Of a DNA stretch of 64,000 nucleotides, positions 29,788 through 37,926 are shown piece after piece (the first letter of the stretch is position 1; the number at the start of each line of letters is the position of its first letter). Under the pieces are notes generated by a model. The model searched no databases, was not told where the DNA came from, and saw only the letters and a program-made list of their open reading frames with translations. A program made the position numbers and the translations under genes. Source of the DNA: Streptomyces blattellae (GTDB lineage: Bacteria > Actinomycetota > Actinomycetes > Streptomycetales > Streptomycetaceae); contig NZ_WJBG01000117.1 of NCBI RefSeq assembly GCF_009709555.1, positions 151,996 to 215,995 of the forward strand. Direction: 5' to 3'.

Positions 29788-31287
29788 ATGACGAGCAGCA
29801 CCGAGACCACCGCCACCACCCCGCAGGTAGCGGTCAACGACATCGGTAACGAGGAAGCCTTCCTCGCCGCGATCGACGAGACGATCAAGTACTTCAACGA
29901 CGGCGACATCGTCGACGGCGTCATCGTGAAGGTCGACCGGGACGAGGTCCTGCTCGACATCGGTTACAAGACCGAAGGCGTTATCCCGAGCCGCGAGCTC
30001 TCGATCAAGCACGACGTCGACCCGAACGAGGTCGTCGCCGTCGGTGACGAGATCGAAGCCCTTGTTCTCCAGAAGGAGGACAAGGAAGGCCGCCTGATCC
30101 TCTCGAAGAAGCGCGCCCAGTACGAGCGTGCCTGGGGCACCATCGAGAAGATCAAGGAAGAGGACGGGATCGTCACCGGTACCGTCATCGAGGTCGTCAA
30201 GGGTGGTCTCATCCTCGACATCGGCCTCCGTGGCTTCCTCCCGGCCTCTCTGGTCGAGATGCGCCGCGTTCGCGACCTCCAGCCCTACGTGGGCAAGGAG
30301 CTCGAAGCCAAGATCATCGAGCTGGACAAGAACCGCAACAACGTGGTCCTGTCCCGCCGTGCCTGGCTGGAGCAGACCCAGTCCGAGGTCCGCCAGACGT
30401 TCCTCACGACCCTCCAGAAGGGTCAGGTCCGTTCCGGTGTGGTCTCCTCGATCGTCAACTTCGGTGCCTTCGTGGACCTGGGTGGCGTCGACGGTCTGGT
30501 CCACGTCTCCGAGCTGTCCTGGAAGCACATCGACCACCCCTCCGAGGTTGTCGAGGTCGGCCAGGAAGTCACCGTCGAGGTCCTCGACGTCGACATGGAC
30601 CGCGAGCGTGTCTCCCTGTCGCTGAAGGCGACCCAGGAAGACCCGTGGCAGCAGTTCGCCCGCACCCACCAGATCGGCCAGGTCGTGCCCGGCAAGGTCA
30701 CGAAGCTGGTTCCGTTCGGAGCGTTCGTCCGCGTGGACGAGGGCATCGAGGGTCTGGTCCACATCTCCGAGCTGGCCGAGCGCCACGTGGAGATCCCGGA
30801 GCAGGTCGTCCAGGTCAACGACGAGATCTTCGTCAAGGTCATCGACATCGACCTTGAGCGCCGTCGCATCAGCCTCTCGCTGAAGCAGGCAAACGAGTCC
30901 TTCGGCGCCGACCCGGCCTCCGTCGAGTTCGACCCGACGCTGTACGGCATGGCCGCGTCGTACGACGACCAGGGCAACTACATCTACCCCGAGGGCTTCG
31001 ACCCCGAGACCAACGACTGGCTCGAAGGGTACGAGAAGCAGCGCGAGGAGTGGGAGCGCCAGTACGCCGAGGCGCAGCAGCGCTTCGAGCAGCACCAGCA
31101 GCAGGTCATCAAGTCCCGCGAGGCGGACGCTGCGGCGGCTGCCGAGGGTGGCGACGCTGCGGGTGCCGCTCCGGCCGCGTCCGGTGGCGGTTCGTACTCC
31201 TCCGAGGGCCCGGACAACTCCGGCGCGCTGGCCTCGGACGAGGCGCTTGCCGCGCTGCGGGAGAAGCTGGCGGGCGGCCAGAGCTGA
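29788..31287 (+). CDS. rpsA: 30S ribosomal protein S1
   Basis: A 499-aa S1 protein with four S1 RNA-binding repeats: about 36-105, 123-190 (start GTVIEVVKGGLILDIG), 208-277 (start SGVVSSIVNFGAFVDLGG) and 294-364 (start GKVTKLVPFGAFVRVDEG). The C-terminal tail is Glu/Gln and Ala/Gly rich. Four repeats is the usual actinobacterial form, against six in E. coli. It delivers mRNA to the ribosome. It has a strong promoter with a roughly 200-nt leader upstream and a 17-bp terminator with a TTCG loop downstream. Codon use is strongly biased, as expected for a highly expressed gene. Confidence 0.97.
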   Translation: MTSSTETTATTPQVAVNDIGNEEAFLAAIDETIKYFNDGDIVDGVIVKVDRDEVLLDIGYKTEGVIPSRELSIKHDVDPNEVVAVGDEIEALVLQKEDKEGRLILSKKRAQYERAWGTIEKIKEEDGIVTGTVIEVVKGGLILDIGLRGFLPASLVEMRRVRDLQPYVGKELEAKIIELDKNRNNVVLSRRAWLEQTQSEVRQTFLTTLQKGQVRSGVVSSIVNFGAFVDLGGVDGLVHVSELSWKHIDHPSEVVEVGQEVTVEVLDVDMDRERVSLSLKATQEDPWQQFARTHQIGQVVPGKVTKLVPFGAFVRVDEGIEGLVHISELAERHVEIPEQVVQVNDEIFVKVIDIDLERRRISLSLKQANESFGADPASVEFDPTLYGMAASYDDQGNYIYPEGFDPETNDWLEGYEKQREEWERQYAEAQQRFEQHQQQVIKSREADAAAAAEGGDAAGAAPAASGGGSYSSEGPDNSGALASDEALAALREKLAGGQS

Positions 31288-31314
31288 TCGCCTGCCGCTG
31301 AGGCTCAGCGGTTG

Positions 31315-31352
31315 ACTGAGGGGCCGCACCTTTCGAGGTGCGGTCCCTCAGT
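31315..31352 (+). terminator. rpsA terminator with UUCG tetraloop
   Basis: A 17-bp stem (one G-T wobble) closed by TTCG, starting 28 bp after the rpsA stop. The tandem repeat begins at the very next base. Confidence 0.9.
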
Positions 31353-31443
31353 GTCGTGCATCTACGTCGTGCATCTACGTCGTGCATCTACGTCGTGCAT
31401 CTACGTCGTGCATCTACGTCGTACATCTACGTCGTACATCTAC
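31353..31443. repeat. 13-bp tandem repeat, seven copies
   Basis: Seven head-to-tail copies of GTCGTGCATCTAC; the last two read GTCGTACATCTAC. No spacers, so not CRISPR. The last copy merges into the pseudogene that follows, whose expected reading there is Y-I-Y-N-E, suggesting the array grew out of that gene. Confidence 0.93.
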
Positions 31444-31716
31444 AACGAGTCGGCCGGGATGGTCGAGTCGATGCGCTGTCGCACGGCCAAGGCCGATGTC
31501 TACGGGTGTGTCGCGGAGTTGCTCGCCAAGGCCACCGACAGGGGTGCCCTCGACAAGGAGTTGGCGGCCACCGACCGGGAGCGGCGTTGAACGAGCTCAC
31601 CGGACGCGTCTGGTTCGCCGGGGACTGGCTCAGCCACACCGACGGCTGGCACACGGCGCGTTCACCTCCGCCCGGAAGGCCGTAACAGCCTCCACGCGCG
31701 CGTGCTGTCCTCGTGA
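31441..31716 (+). pseudogene. remnant of a flavin monoamine oxidase gene
   Basis: Two fragments of one FAD-dependent amine oxidase are joined. The first (31441-31590) reads YNESAGMVESMRCRTAKADV then YGCVAELLAKATDRGALDKE, an internal part of such enzymes as I remember them. The second (31587-31716) reads NELTGRVWFAGDWLSHTDGW then, after a one-base loss, HGAFTSARKAVTA, and after a second loss LHARVLSS and stop; GDW plus this tail is the FAD-contacting C-terminus. The middle of the gene, the N-terminus and the frame are lost. The family call is from memory of the motif layout; a similarity search would settle it. Confidence 0.65.
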
Positions 31717-31854
31717 ACCACTGGGCCGGCGATGGATCACGCCCAGCGGCGGCGTATGAAAAGAGGGTGAGGGAGGCCTGATCAGGGACACGGGTGGGAA
31801 TGCCCGTGTCCTGGGCTGCGTTGTGCAGTACGAACACGAGGAGGAGCGGTCACA

Positions 31855-32793
31855 GTGCTTGATCCGCAGGGTTTGTACGCATGGGAGCCGAAGGGCCTGG
31901 CCGTCGTCGACGTGGCGCTGGCCCAGGAGTCGGCCGGCCTTGTCATGCTCTACCACTTCGACGGTTACATCGACGCGGGCGAAACCGGCGACCAGATCGT
32001 CGACCGGGTCCTCGACTCACTGCCCCACCAGGTCGTCGCCCGCTTCGACCACGACCGGCTCGTGGACTACCGTGCGCGCCGTCCGCTCCTGACCTTCCGG
32101 CGCGACCGCTGGACCGACTACGACGTGCCCGGCATCGAGGTGCGGCTCGTCCAGGACGCGACGGGGGCGCCCTTCCTGCTGCTGTCCGGGCCCGAGCCGG
32201 ACGTGGAGTGGGAGCGCTTCGCCGCGGCCGTGCAGCAGATCGTGGAGCGGCTCGGCGTGCGCCTGGCCGTGAACTTCCACGGCATCCCCATGGGCGTCCC
32301 GCACACCCGCCCGGTCGGCCTCACCCCGCACGGCAACCGCACCGACCTGGTCCCCGGCCGCAGCAGCCCGTTCGACGAGGCGCAGGTGCCGGGCAGCGCC
32401 GAGGCGCTGCTGGAGTACCGCCTCATGGAGGCCGGTCACGAGGTCCTGGGCGTCGCCGCGCACGTGCCGCACTACATCGCGCGTTCCCCCTACCCTGATG
32501 CCGCGCTGACCGTCCTGGAGGCCATCACGGCAGCGACCGGACTGGTCCTCCCGGGCATCGCGCACGCCCTGCGCACGGACGCCCATCGTACGCAGACCGA
32601 GATCGACCGGCAGATCCAGGAGGGCGACGAGGAACTGGTCGCCCTCGTCCAGGGCCTGGAGCACCAGTACGACGCCGCCGCGGGCGCCGAGACGCGGGGC
32701 AACATGCTTGCCGAACCCATGGACATTCCGTCGGCGGACGAGATCGGGCTGGAGTTCGAGCGCTTCCTGGCGGAGCGGGAGGGCGACACCTGA
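31855..32793 (+). CDS. PAC2-family protein
   Basis: A 312-aa PAC2 (proteasome assembly chaperone-like) protein. Typical stretches are [18 protein letters not shown] near residues 31-48, [16 protein letters not shown], and the central [17 protein letters not shown]. In actinobacteria these proteins are widespread and often near proteasome or housekeeping genes; their role is unproven. The start is a GTG with GAGGAGCGG nine bases upstream. Located between the amine-oxidase remnant and coaE; 39 bp separate it from coaE. Confidence 0.88.
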   Translation: MLDPQGLYAWEPKGLAVVDVALAQESAGLVMLYHFDGYIDAGETGDQIVDRVLDSLPHQVVARFDHDRLVDYRARRPLLTFRRDRWTDYDVPGIEVRLVQDATGAPFLLLSGPEPDVEWERFAAAVQQIVERLGVRLAVNFHGIPMGVPHTRPVGLTPHGNRTDLVPGRSSPFDEAQVPGSAEALLEYRLMEAGHEVLGVAAHVPHYIARSPYPDAALTVLEAITAATGLVLPGIAHALRTDAHRTQTEIDRQIQEGDEELVALVQGLEHQYDAAAGAETRGNMLAEPMDIPSADEIGLEFERFLAEREGDT

Positions 32794-32832
32794 CCCGGTG
32801 CGCTGTCAGCGGCAGGCCCTAAGCTGCCGTTC

Positions 32833-33438
32833 ATGCTGAAAGTGGGCCTGACCGGTGGCATCGGCGCCGGCAAGAGCGAGGTGTCACGGCTGCTTGTGGA
32901 GCAGGGGGCCGTCCTCATCGACGCGGACCGTGTCGCGCGCGAGGTCGTCGCGCCGGGAACTCCCGGTCTCGCGGCGGTCGTCGAGGCCTTCGGTACGGAG
33001 GTGCTCGCCGCGGATGGCAGCCTGGACCGGCCCAAGCTGGGCTCCATCGTCTTCGCCGACCCCGGCAGACTGGCCGTGCTGAACGGGATCGTGCACCCGC
33101 TGGTGGGCGCACGCTCCCGTGAACTCGAAAGCGCCGCCGCCGAGGACTCCGTGGTCGTCCACGACGTCCCGCTCCTCGCGGAGAACGGCCTCGCGCCGCT
33201 GTACGACGTCGTGGTCGTCGTCGACGCGAGCCCCGAGACCCAGCTCGACCGGCTGGTCCGGCTGCGCGGCATGACGGAGCAGGATGCACGCGCGCGTATG
33301 GCCGCGCAGGCCACCCGCGAGAAGCGGCTGGAGATCGCGGACATCGTCATCGACAACGACGTACCGATGGAGGAGCTTCAGGCCCGTGTGCGCGAGGTCT
33401 GGGCGGATCTCGTCGGACGGGCCCACGCGTCGCGCTAG
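32833..33438 (+). CDS. coaE: dephospho-CoA kinase
   Basis: A 201-aa P-loop kinase that phosphorylates the 3'-hydroxyl of dephospho-CoA, the last step of CoA synthesis. The P-loop is [10 protein letters not shown] (8-17), then [16 protein letters not shown] with the substrate-binding Asp, [10 protein letters not shown], and the lid region [18 protein letters not shown]. It lacks the long C-terminal extension seen in mycobacterial CoaE. TAAGCT lies 7 bp before the ATG with no ribosome-binding site, so a leaderless mRNA is likely. Confidence 0.95.
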   Translation: MLKVGLTGGIGAGKSEVSRLLVEQGAVLIDADRVAREVVAPGTPGLAAVVEAFGTEVLAADGSLDRPKLGSIVFADPGRLAVLNGIVHPLVGARSRELESAAAEDSVVVHDVPLLAENGLAPLYDVVVVVDASPETQLDRLVRLRGMTEQDARARMAAQATREKRLEIADIVIDNDVPMEELQARVREVWADLVGRAHASR

Positions 33439-33533
33439 CCGCCCGAAGGGGGCGGGAGGACGCGGACGTGGAGGTAGGCGGGCCCACTGCTCCGCCCGGG
33501 GTGACCCGGCGGCGCCGGCGCAGGACGTTCAGC

Positions 33534-33603
33534 CGTCAGCCGTCAGCCGTCAGCCGTCAGCGGTCGGCGGTCGGCGGTCGGCGGTCGGCGGTCGGCGGTC
33601 GGC
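33534..33603. repeat. 7-bp tandem repeat, ten copies
   Basis: Four copies of CGTCAGC followed by six of GGTCGGC, without gaps, in the 250-bp gap between coaE and the TPR gene. The rest of that gap contains nothing recognisable. Confidence 0.92.
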
Positions 33604-33688
33604 GCGACAGGGTACTGCTCGACGACGACCGTGGAATCGCGGCCGTGTCGCGGGCGTTGAACCCGTTCAGCGAGGGAAGGACTGTGGC

Positions 33689-34069
33689 GTGCCCGAGACC
33701 AGCGGATCAACCGGACGTACTCCGGAGACCCATGTCATCGATTTCCGTGCCGCTGAGCATCTGCTCGCCGCGCGAGACCCGCGGGGTGCGGTGAAACTGC
33801 TCGACGGAGTGATCGCGGCGCACCCGGAGAACACCGCCGCCCGGCTGCTGCGCGCGCGGGCCTTCTTCGCTGCCGCGCAACTGCGACCTGCCGAGTTGGA
33901 GTTCACCATCGTCCTGGAGCGCGAGCCGGACAACGCGTTCGCCCACTTCGCCCTGGCCCGGACGTATGAGCGACAGGCGCGGCATGACGAGGCCAAGCGC
34001 CACTTCCGGCTGGCGGCCGCGCTGGATCCGAACCCGGAGTATGTGAAGGCGGCACGCTTCGACGGGTGA
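33689..34069 (+). CDS. small tetratricopeptide-repeat protein
   Basis: A 126-aa protein made of about three TPR helix pairs: residues 20-50 (AEHLLAARDPRGAVKLLDGV), 54-84 (ARLLRARAFFAAAQLRPAEL) and 88-118 (AHFALARTYERQARHDEAKR), each with the small-residue TPR pattern. It is likely a cytoplasmic protein-protein adaptor. The GTG follows GGGAAGGA. From memory it sits next to coaE in many streptomycetes. Partner unknown. Confidence 0.85.
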   Translation: MPETSGSTGRTPETHVIDFRAAEHLLAARDPRGAVKLLDGVIAAHPENTAARLLRARAFFAAAQLRPAELEFTIVLEREPDNAFAHFALARTYERQARHDEAKRHFRLAAALDPNPEYVKAARFDG

Positions 34070-34122
34070 GCATCCGCCGGCCGGTCATGGGGCTGCGGCC
34101 ACGGCGGCAGCCAGTCGGCCGG

Positions 34123-34419
34123 TCACGGGGGTGGGCGCCGCTGGTGCGGTCGGGTCGGGTAGTGCTCATCCGGCGGTCGGTACGGCGGTATGCCGCGGCC
34201 CGGCTGGTAGTGCGGGCCCTGGCGGATGTGCCGGAGGATCAGCGCCATGTCCACGGTGATCACCAGCCACAGCACCCCGCAGGCGATCGCCCACCCCGGG
34301 CGTCCGGCGAGCGCGAAAGCGACCGTGCCGAAGACCGCCCAGACCAGGCCCCATACACTCAGCCAGAAGCGCGCCCGCAGTGCACTGCGCGCGGTCGCCG
34401 GTTCACTGCCCGTACGCAT
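34123..34419 (-). CDS. DUF6343-like small membrane protein
   Basis: A 98-aa protein with two membrane helices (about 19-40 and 44-64, VWGLVWAVFGTVAFAL and AIACGVLWLVITVDMALIL) and a hydrophilic Pro/His/Arg tail. The start region MRTGSEPATARSALRARFWL and the RHIRQGPHYQPGR stretch are how I remember DUF6343. The ATG at 34419 is chosen; an in-frame start 8 codons upstream exists. Function unknown. Confidence 0.75.
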   Translation of the reverse strand: MRTGSEPATARSALRARFWLSVWGLVWAVFGTVAFALAGRPGWAIACGVLWLVITVDMALILRHIRQGPHYQPGRGIPPYRPPDEHYPTRPHQRRPPP

Positions 34420-34460
34420 CGGGATCACCACTCCTGTCTGCAACGTACTCCTCGGTACGG

Positions 34461-34763
34461 ACGTTCACCAAAGGGCTCATCCGCTGCCGGAGTACGCGGC
34501 GGGCACTGACCGACGAGGGCAGCGTCGTCCGGTTCCAGGAGCGCTTTCGGGTCGCCCGGGAGGATCTGGAGCCCGCGGATACGTAGTCCGCGGATACGGA
34601 GCCCGCGGCTACGGAGCCGGTGCAGTTCGTCTTCGGGAATCCGGACCTGCCCGTGGGCGGGCCGGACAGCCTGCCGCGGCGTACGCCGGTGGAGCGGGCG
34701 GTCGGGGATCATCTGCGGGCGGGCGGCCATTGGTATATCGGGCATGGCTGGTTTCCGTGGTGA
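34461..34763 (+). pseudogene. interrupted coding remnant, family unknown
   Basis: One frame runs from about 34461 to the TGA at 34761-34763, broken only by a TAG at 34584-34586. The TAG lies in the first of three 15-bp repeats (34572-34616); the same position is GAG in the other two, so a G-to-T nonsense change is the simplest reading. The upstream part includes VRFQERFRVAREDLEP, the downstream part FVFGNPDLPVGGPDSLPRR and GGHWYIGHGWFPW. No good start is present. The segment fills most of the 487-bp gap before the next gene; 34764-34906 contains only imperfect TTGCGTGGGGC repeats. Confidence 0.4.
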
Positions 34764-34906
34764 GCGGAGCACGTCGAGTGGGGTCCGTCGTGTGAGGCTT
34801 GTCGTGTGGGGCTTGTTGCGTGGGGCTTGTTGCGTGGGGTGTAGCTCGAACGGGTGAACAGTGGTGGGGTGGGAACGGCCGTGCGGTCGCGGGCCGTTGT
34901 GCGGGC

Positions 34907-35605
34907 ATGGGGCTGAACATGCGAAGCGGACATCAGGGGACGGGACCCGGGGCGATCACCCCGGACGGCTGTGCGGTCCAGCTCTACTCACGGCTGCCTG
35001 CCGGGGAAGAGCCGGACATCATCGCCGGGGCCGTCCCGGCGGGCGCGCACATTCTGGAGCTGGGCTGCGGCGTGGGGCGAATGACCCACCCGCTCCTGGA
35101 ACGCGGCTTCACGGTCACGGCGGTGGACGAATCCGCGGAGATGCTCGCACGCGTCCGCGGGGCGCGCACGATATGCAGCGCGATCGAGGATCTCGACCTG
35201 GGCGGGACGTTCGACGTGGTGCTGCTCGCGTCGTTCCTCGTGCACTCCGGTGACGTCGAGGTACGGCGAGGGCTCCTGCGGACGTGCGTCCGGCATGTCG
35301 TCGACGGCGGCTGTGTGTTGATCCAGCGGGAGGGAGAGGACTACCACGCGGACCTGCCGCGCGAGCGTATGGATCCCCGTGGCTTCACCCTGCGGATCGT
35401 GTCCTCGGAGCCGGTCGGCGACGGGGTGAACTCGGTGCGCGCGGAGTACGAGTTCCCGGACGCGGTGTGGACCCAGACGTTCCTGGCACGGCCGCTGACG
35501 GAGGAGCAGTTCGAGGAGGCGCTGGTGGAGGCGGGGCTGAAGGTGGACAAGTACCTGACGGACGACCGGATATGGGTGCGGGCGGTTCCCGCCGGAGGAG
35601 AGTGA
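34907..35605 (+). CDS. SAM-dependent methyltransferase
   Basis: A 232-aa class I methyltransferase. Motif I is ILELGCGVGRMTHPLLERG (near residues 46-64), followed by VTAVDESAEMLA, the short-loop motif II LGGTFDVVLLASFLVHSG and motif III HVVDGGCVLIQREG. The acceptor is unknown. The ATG at 34907 is used; a second ATG four codons later is equally possible, as neither has a clear ribosome-binding site. No operon partner is evident. Confidence 0.82.
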   Translation: MGLNMRSGHQGTGPGAITPDGCAVQLYSRLPAGEEPDIIAGAVPAGAHILELGCGVGRMTHPLLERGFTVTAVDESAEMLARVRGARTICSAIEDLDLGGTFDVVLLASFLVHSGDVEVRRGLLRTCVRHVVDGGCVLIQREGEDYHADLPRERMDPRGFTLRIVSSEPVGDGVNSVRAEYEFPDAVWTQTFLARPLTEEQFEEALVEAGLKVDKYLTDDRIWVRAVPAGGE

Positions 35606-35709
35606 GCCGACGGGACGAGGAAGGAGCTGCCGGACAGCGATGAGTTCTGGAGTGGGCGCCGGTCTTCCTCTGTGACAGCAACACGGACCGCTTCCCACGG
35701 GAGACCTCG

Positions 35710-36207
35710 ATGTCCGAGACCGCCGCATCCGTCACCACCGCATCCGTCACCACCGCATCCGTCACCGCCGCCGCTGCCCCCTCGTCCCGCCGCGTCGTCA
35801 TCGCCGAGTCCGCGACCGCCCGTGGTGGGCGTGCCCGCATCGCCCTGCGCGGCCTGCAGGTGCTGCTAGCCCTCTTCTACGTGATCGCGAGCGCGTTGCC
35901 CAAGCTCATCGCGCACCCCACCGCCGCCGAGGGCTTCGATGAGATGGGCTGGGGCAGCACGGGGATGTACATCATCGGCGTCCTCGAACTGGCCGGAGGC
36001 ACAGCGCTGTTGATCCCGGTGCTGCAGTCGGTGGCGGCGATGGCGCTGAGCGGTCTGATGGTGGGCGCGTTCGTCGTCACCCTCACGTACTTCGACGGGG
36101 AGAATGCCGCGACCCCGCTGATCCTCATCGTGCCGCTCGCGCTCATCGCCTGGGCTCGGCGCGGGCACAACGCGGATCTTCTGCGGTTGGTGAGACGAAG
36201 GGGGTGA
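35710..36207 (+). CDS. DoxX-family membrane protein
   Basis: A 165-aa membrane protein with four hydrophobic helices after a soluble Ala/Thr/Ser-rich leader. The DoxX features are ALFYVIASALPKLIAHP (first helix) and GWGSTGMYIIGVLELAGGTALL (second). The leader contains a triple ASVTT repeat encoded by 15-bp direct repeats (35724-35768). DoxX proteins are linked to thiol and redox homeostasis in mycobacteria; the role here is unproven. A strong stem-loop follows the stop. Confidence 0.85.
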   Translation: MSETAASVTTASVTTASVTAAAAPSSRRVVIAESATARGGRARIALRGLQVLLALFYVIASALPKLIAHPTAAEGFDEMGWGSTGMYIIGVLELAGGTALLIPVLQSVAAMALSGLMVGAFVVTLTYFDGENAATPLILIVPLALIAWARRGHNADLLRLVRRRG

Positions 36208-36250
36208 GCGGGGGAGGGCGGCCCGGGGGAGGGCGGCAGGGTGGTCGCTG

Positions 36251-36294
36251 CTCGGAGGCCGGTGCCTTTCGAAGAAGTGGCACCGGCCTCCGAG
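36251..36294. terminator. 16-bp stem terminator between convergent genes
   Basis: CTCGGAGGCCGGTGCC and its exact complement flank a 12-nt loop, between DoxX and the convergent S4-domain gene. Confidence 0.88.
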
Positions 36295-36353
36295 TGGCAG
36301 CCAGTGACACCGCGGCCCGGTGACCCGGCATCGGAGCAGAGCCCGGGACCCGA

Positions 36354-37079
36354 TCAGCGGTCTTCGGATCGGTCTCCAGTCGGGCGCTCTCCCGTCGGAC
36401 GGCCTTCTGCGGGACGGCCTCCCATGGGTCGGCCGCTCAGTCCGCGCAGCGCCCGCAGGCGTTCCAATTCGCGGCGGTCTCGCTTGGTGGGGCGGCCCGT
36501 GCCGCGGTCGCGGATGCCGGCCGGGGCGACGGCCTCGCGGGGCGGAGGCGGCGGGCTGTTGTCGACATAGCACTGGACGGCCACCGGGGCGCCGACCCGC
36601 TTGCGGATCAGGCGCTTGACGACGACGATCCGTTCCCGGCCTTCGTGCCGGAGGCGGACTTCGTCGCCGACGCGGACGGAGTGGGAGGGCTTCACCCGCT
36701 CGCCGTTCACCCGCACGTGGCCGCCCTTGCAGGCGGCGGCGCCCGTCGAGCGGGTCTTGACCAGGCGTACCGACCAGATCCAGCTGTCGATGCGGACGGA
36801 TTCGCCGTTCTGCGGGCGGGCGGCTTCGGCGGCTTCGGCGGCTTCGGCGACTTCGGCGGCAGCGGTTGCGAGGGCGTCGGCGTCGACAGCGGCCGGTCCC
36901 TCGTGCACCTCAGGCATTTCCTGCCCCTTGTGCACCTCGGGCCCGTCCTGTCCCGGGGTCTGGATGTCGGGTCCCTGGGGCGTACCGCTTTCGCTGTTCG
37001 TCCAGCTGTTCGTCCAGCTGTTCGTCGAGCTGTCCGCCCAGCCGTTCGTCTCGTCGCGGTCCGTAGCTTCCGAAGCCAT
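36354..37079 (-). CDS. S4-domain RNA-binding protein (Hsp15-like)
   Basis: A 241-aa protein. The S4 RNA-binding domain is at about 95-145 (IDSWIWSVRLVKTRSTGAAA, then GGHVRVNGERVKPSHSVRVG), followed by a basic region TGRPTKRDRRELERLRAL typical of the Hsp15/ribosome-rescue group. The N-terminal 90 residues are low complexity: repeated NSWT units encoded by 12-bp repeats, then acidic and Ala/Glu-rich stretches. Typical family members are about 120-150 aa, so this extension is unusual. The C-terminus repeats GRP(T/A/M) units. It probably binds stalled 50S subunits, inferred from family. Confidence 0.85.
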   Translation of the reverse strand: MASEATDRDETNGWADSSTNSWTNSWTNSESGTPQGPDIQTPGQDGPEVHKGQEMPEVHEGPAAVDADALATAAAEVAEAAEAAEAARPQNGESVRIDSWIWSVRLVKTRSTGAAACKGGHVRVNGERVKPSHSVRVGDEVRLRHEGRERIVVVKRLIRKRVGAPVAVQCYVDNSPPPPPREAVAPAGIRDRGTGRPTKRDRRELERLRALRGLSGRPMGGRPAEGRPTGERPTGDRSEDR

Positions 37080-37194
37080 GTCTCGACCTTAGTCCCCGTG
37101 CCGGTGAACCTGCCGGAATATCCCTGGGGCGAAGCCACCGCCGGAAGACGAAGAGGGGAGAGGGGAGAGGAGGGCGTAGGACTACCTTGGGCCC

Positions 37195-37899
37195 ATGGAT
37201 GTCCTCGCCGATCTCGACCAGCGGGTTGCGGGCTGTAGGGCCTGCCCGCGGCTGGTCGCCTGGCGCGAGGAGGTGGCCCGTACCAAGCGTGCTGCCTTCG
37301 CCGACTGGACGTACTGGGGGCGGCCGGTTCCGGGGTTCGGGCCGCCGGATGCCCGGTTGCTGATCGTGGGACTGGCGCCTGCCGCGCACGGTGGGAACCG
37401 CACCGGGCGGATGTTCACGGGGGACCGCTCCGGGGACGTTCTGTATCAGGCGCTGTACGACATCGGGCTGGCGTCGCAGCCCAGCTCCATGGCGGCCGAC
37501 GACGGTCTCGAACTGTACGGCGTCCGCGTCACCGCGCCCGTGCACTGCGCCCCGCCCGCGAACAAGCCCACGCCAGGCGAGCGGGACGCGTGTCGCCCCT
37601 GGCTCGTTCAGGAGCTGACGCTGCTGCGGCCGACGCTGCGGGCGATGGTCGTGCTCGGTGCCTTCGGCTGGCAGGCCACGCTGCCCGCGCTCGCCGAGGC
37701 CGGGTGGGGCGTGCCGAGGCCGCGGCCCGTCTTCGCGCACGGGGCCAGGGTCCCACTCGACGGGCTCGACCTCTTCGGTTGCTACCACGTCAGCCAGCGC
37801 AACACCTTCACCGGCCGGCTCACGCCCGCGATGCTGCGGGACGTACTGCGCACGGCGGCCGGGGCGGCGGGCCTGAGCCGCGCAAATGAGGTGACCTGA
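37195..37899 (+). CDS. family 5 uracil-DNA glycosylase (UdgB-like)
   Basis: A 234-aa uracil-DNA glycosylase of the Fe-S type. It starts with the cluster motif CRACPRLVAWREEV (C14, C17), followed by the family 5 active-site strand GLAPAAHGGNRTGRMFTGD, where the usual catalytic Asp/Asn position is Ala as in UDGb. Two more Cys lie in CAPPANKP and DACRPW, and the closing motif is HVSQRNTFTGRLT. It removes uracil and other deaminated bases, important in high-GC DNA. Divergent from the S4 gene; 27 bp upstream of the iminopeptidase gene. Confidence 0.93.
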   Translation: MDVLADLDQRVAGCRACPRLVAWREEVARTKRAAFADWTYWGRPVPGFGPPDARLLIVGLAPAAHGGNRTGRMFTGDRSGDVLYQALYDIGLASQPSSMAADDGLELYGVRVTAPVHCAPPANKPTPGERDACRPWLVQELTLLRPTLRAMVVLGAFGWQATLPALAEAGWGVPRPRPVFAHGARVPLDGLDLFGCYHVSQRNTFTGRLTPAMLRDVLRTAAGAAGLSRANEVT

Positions 37900-37926
37900 C
37901 CGTCGGATCGACCCTAAGGTGCCCGG

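Noticed and set aside
31353..31443. CRISPR array
   Set aside because: Repeat units abut each other without spacers and are only 13 bp long.
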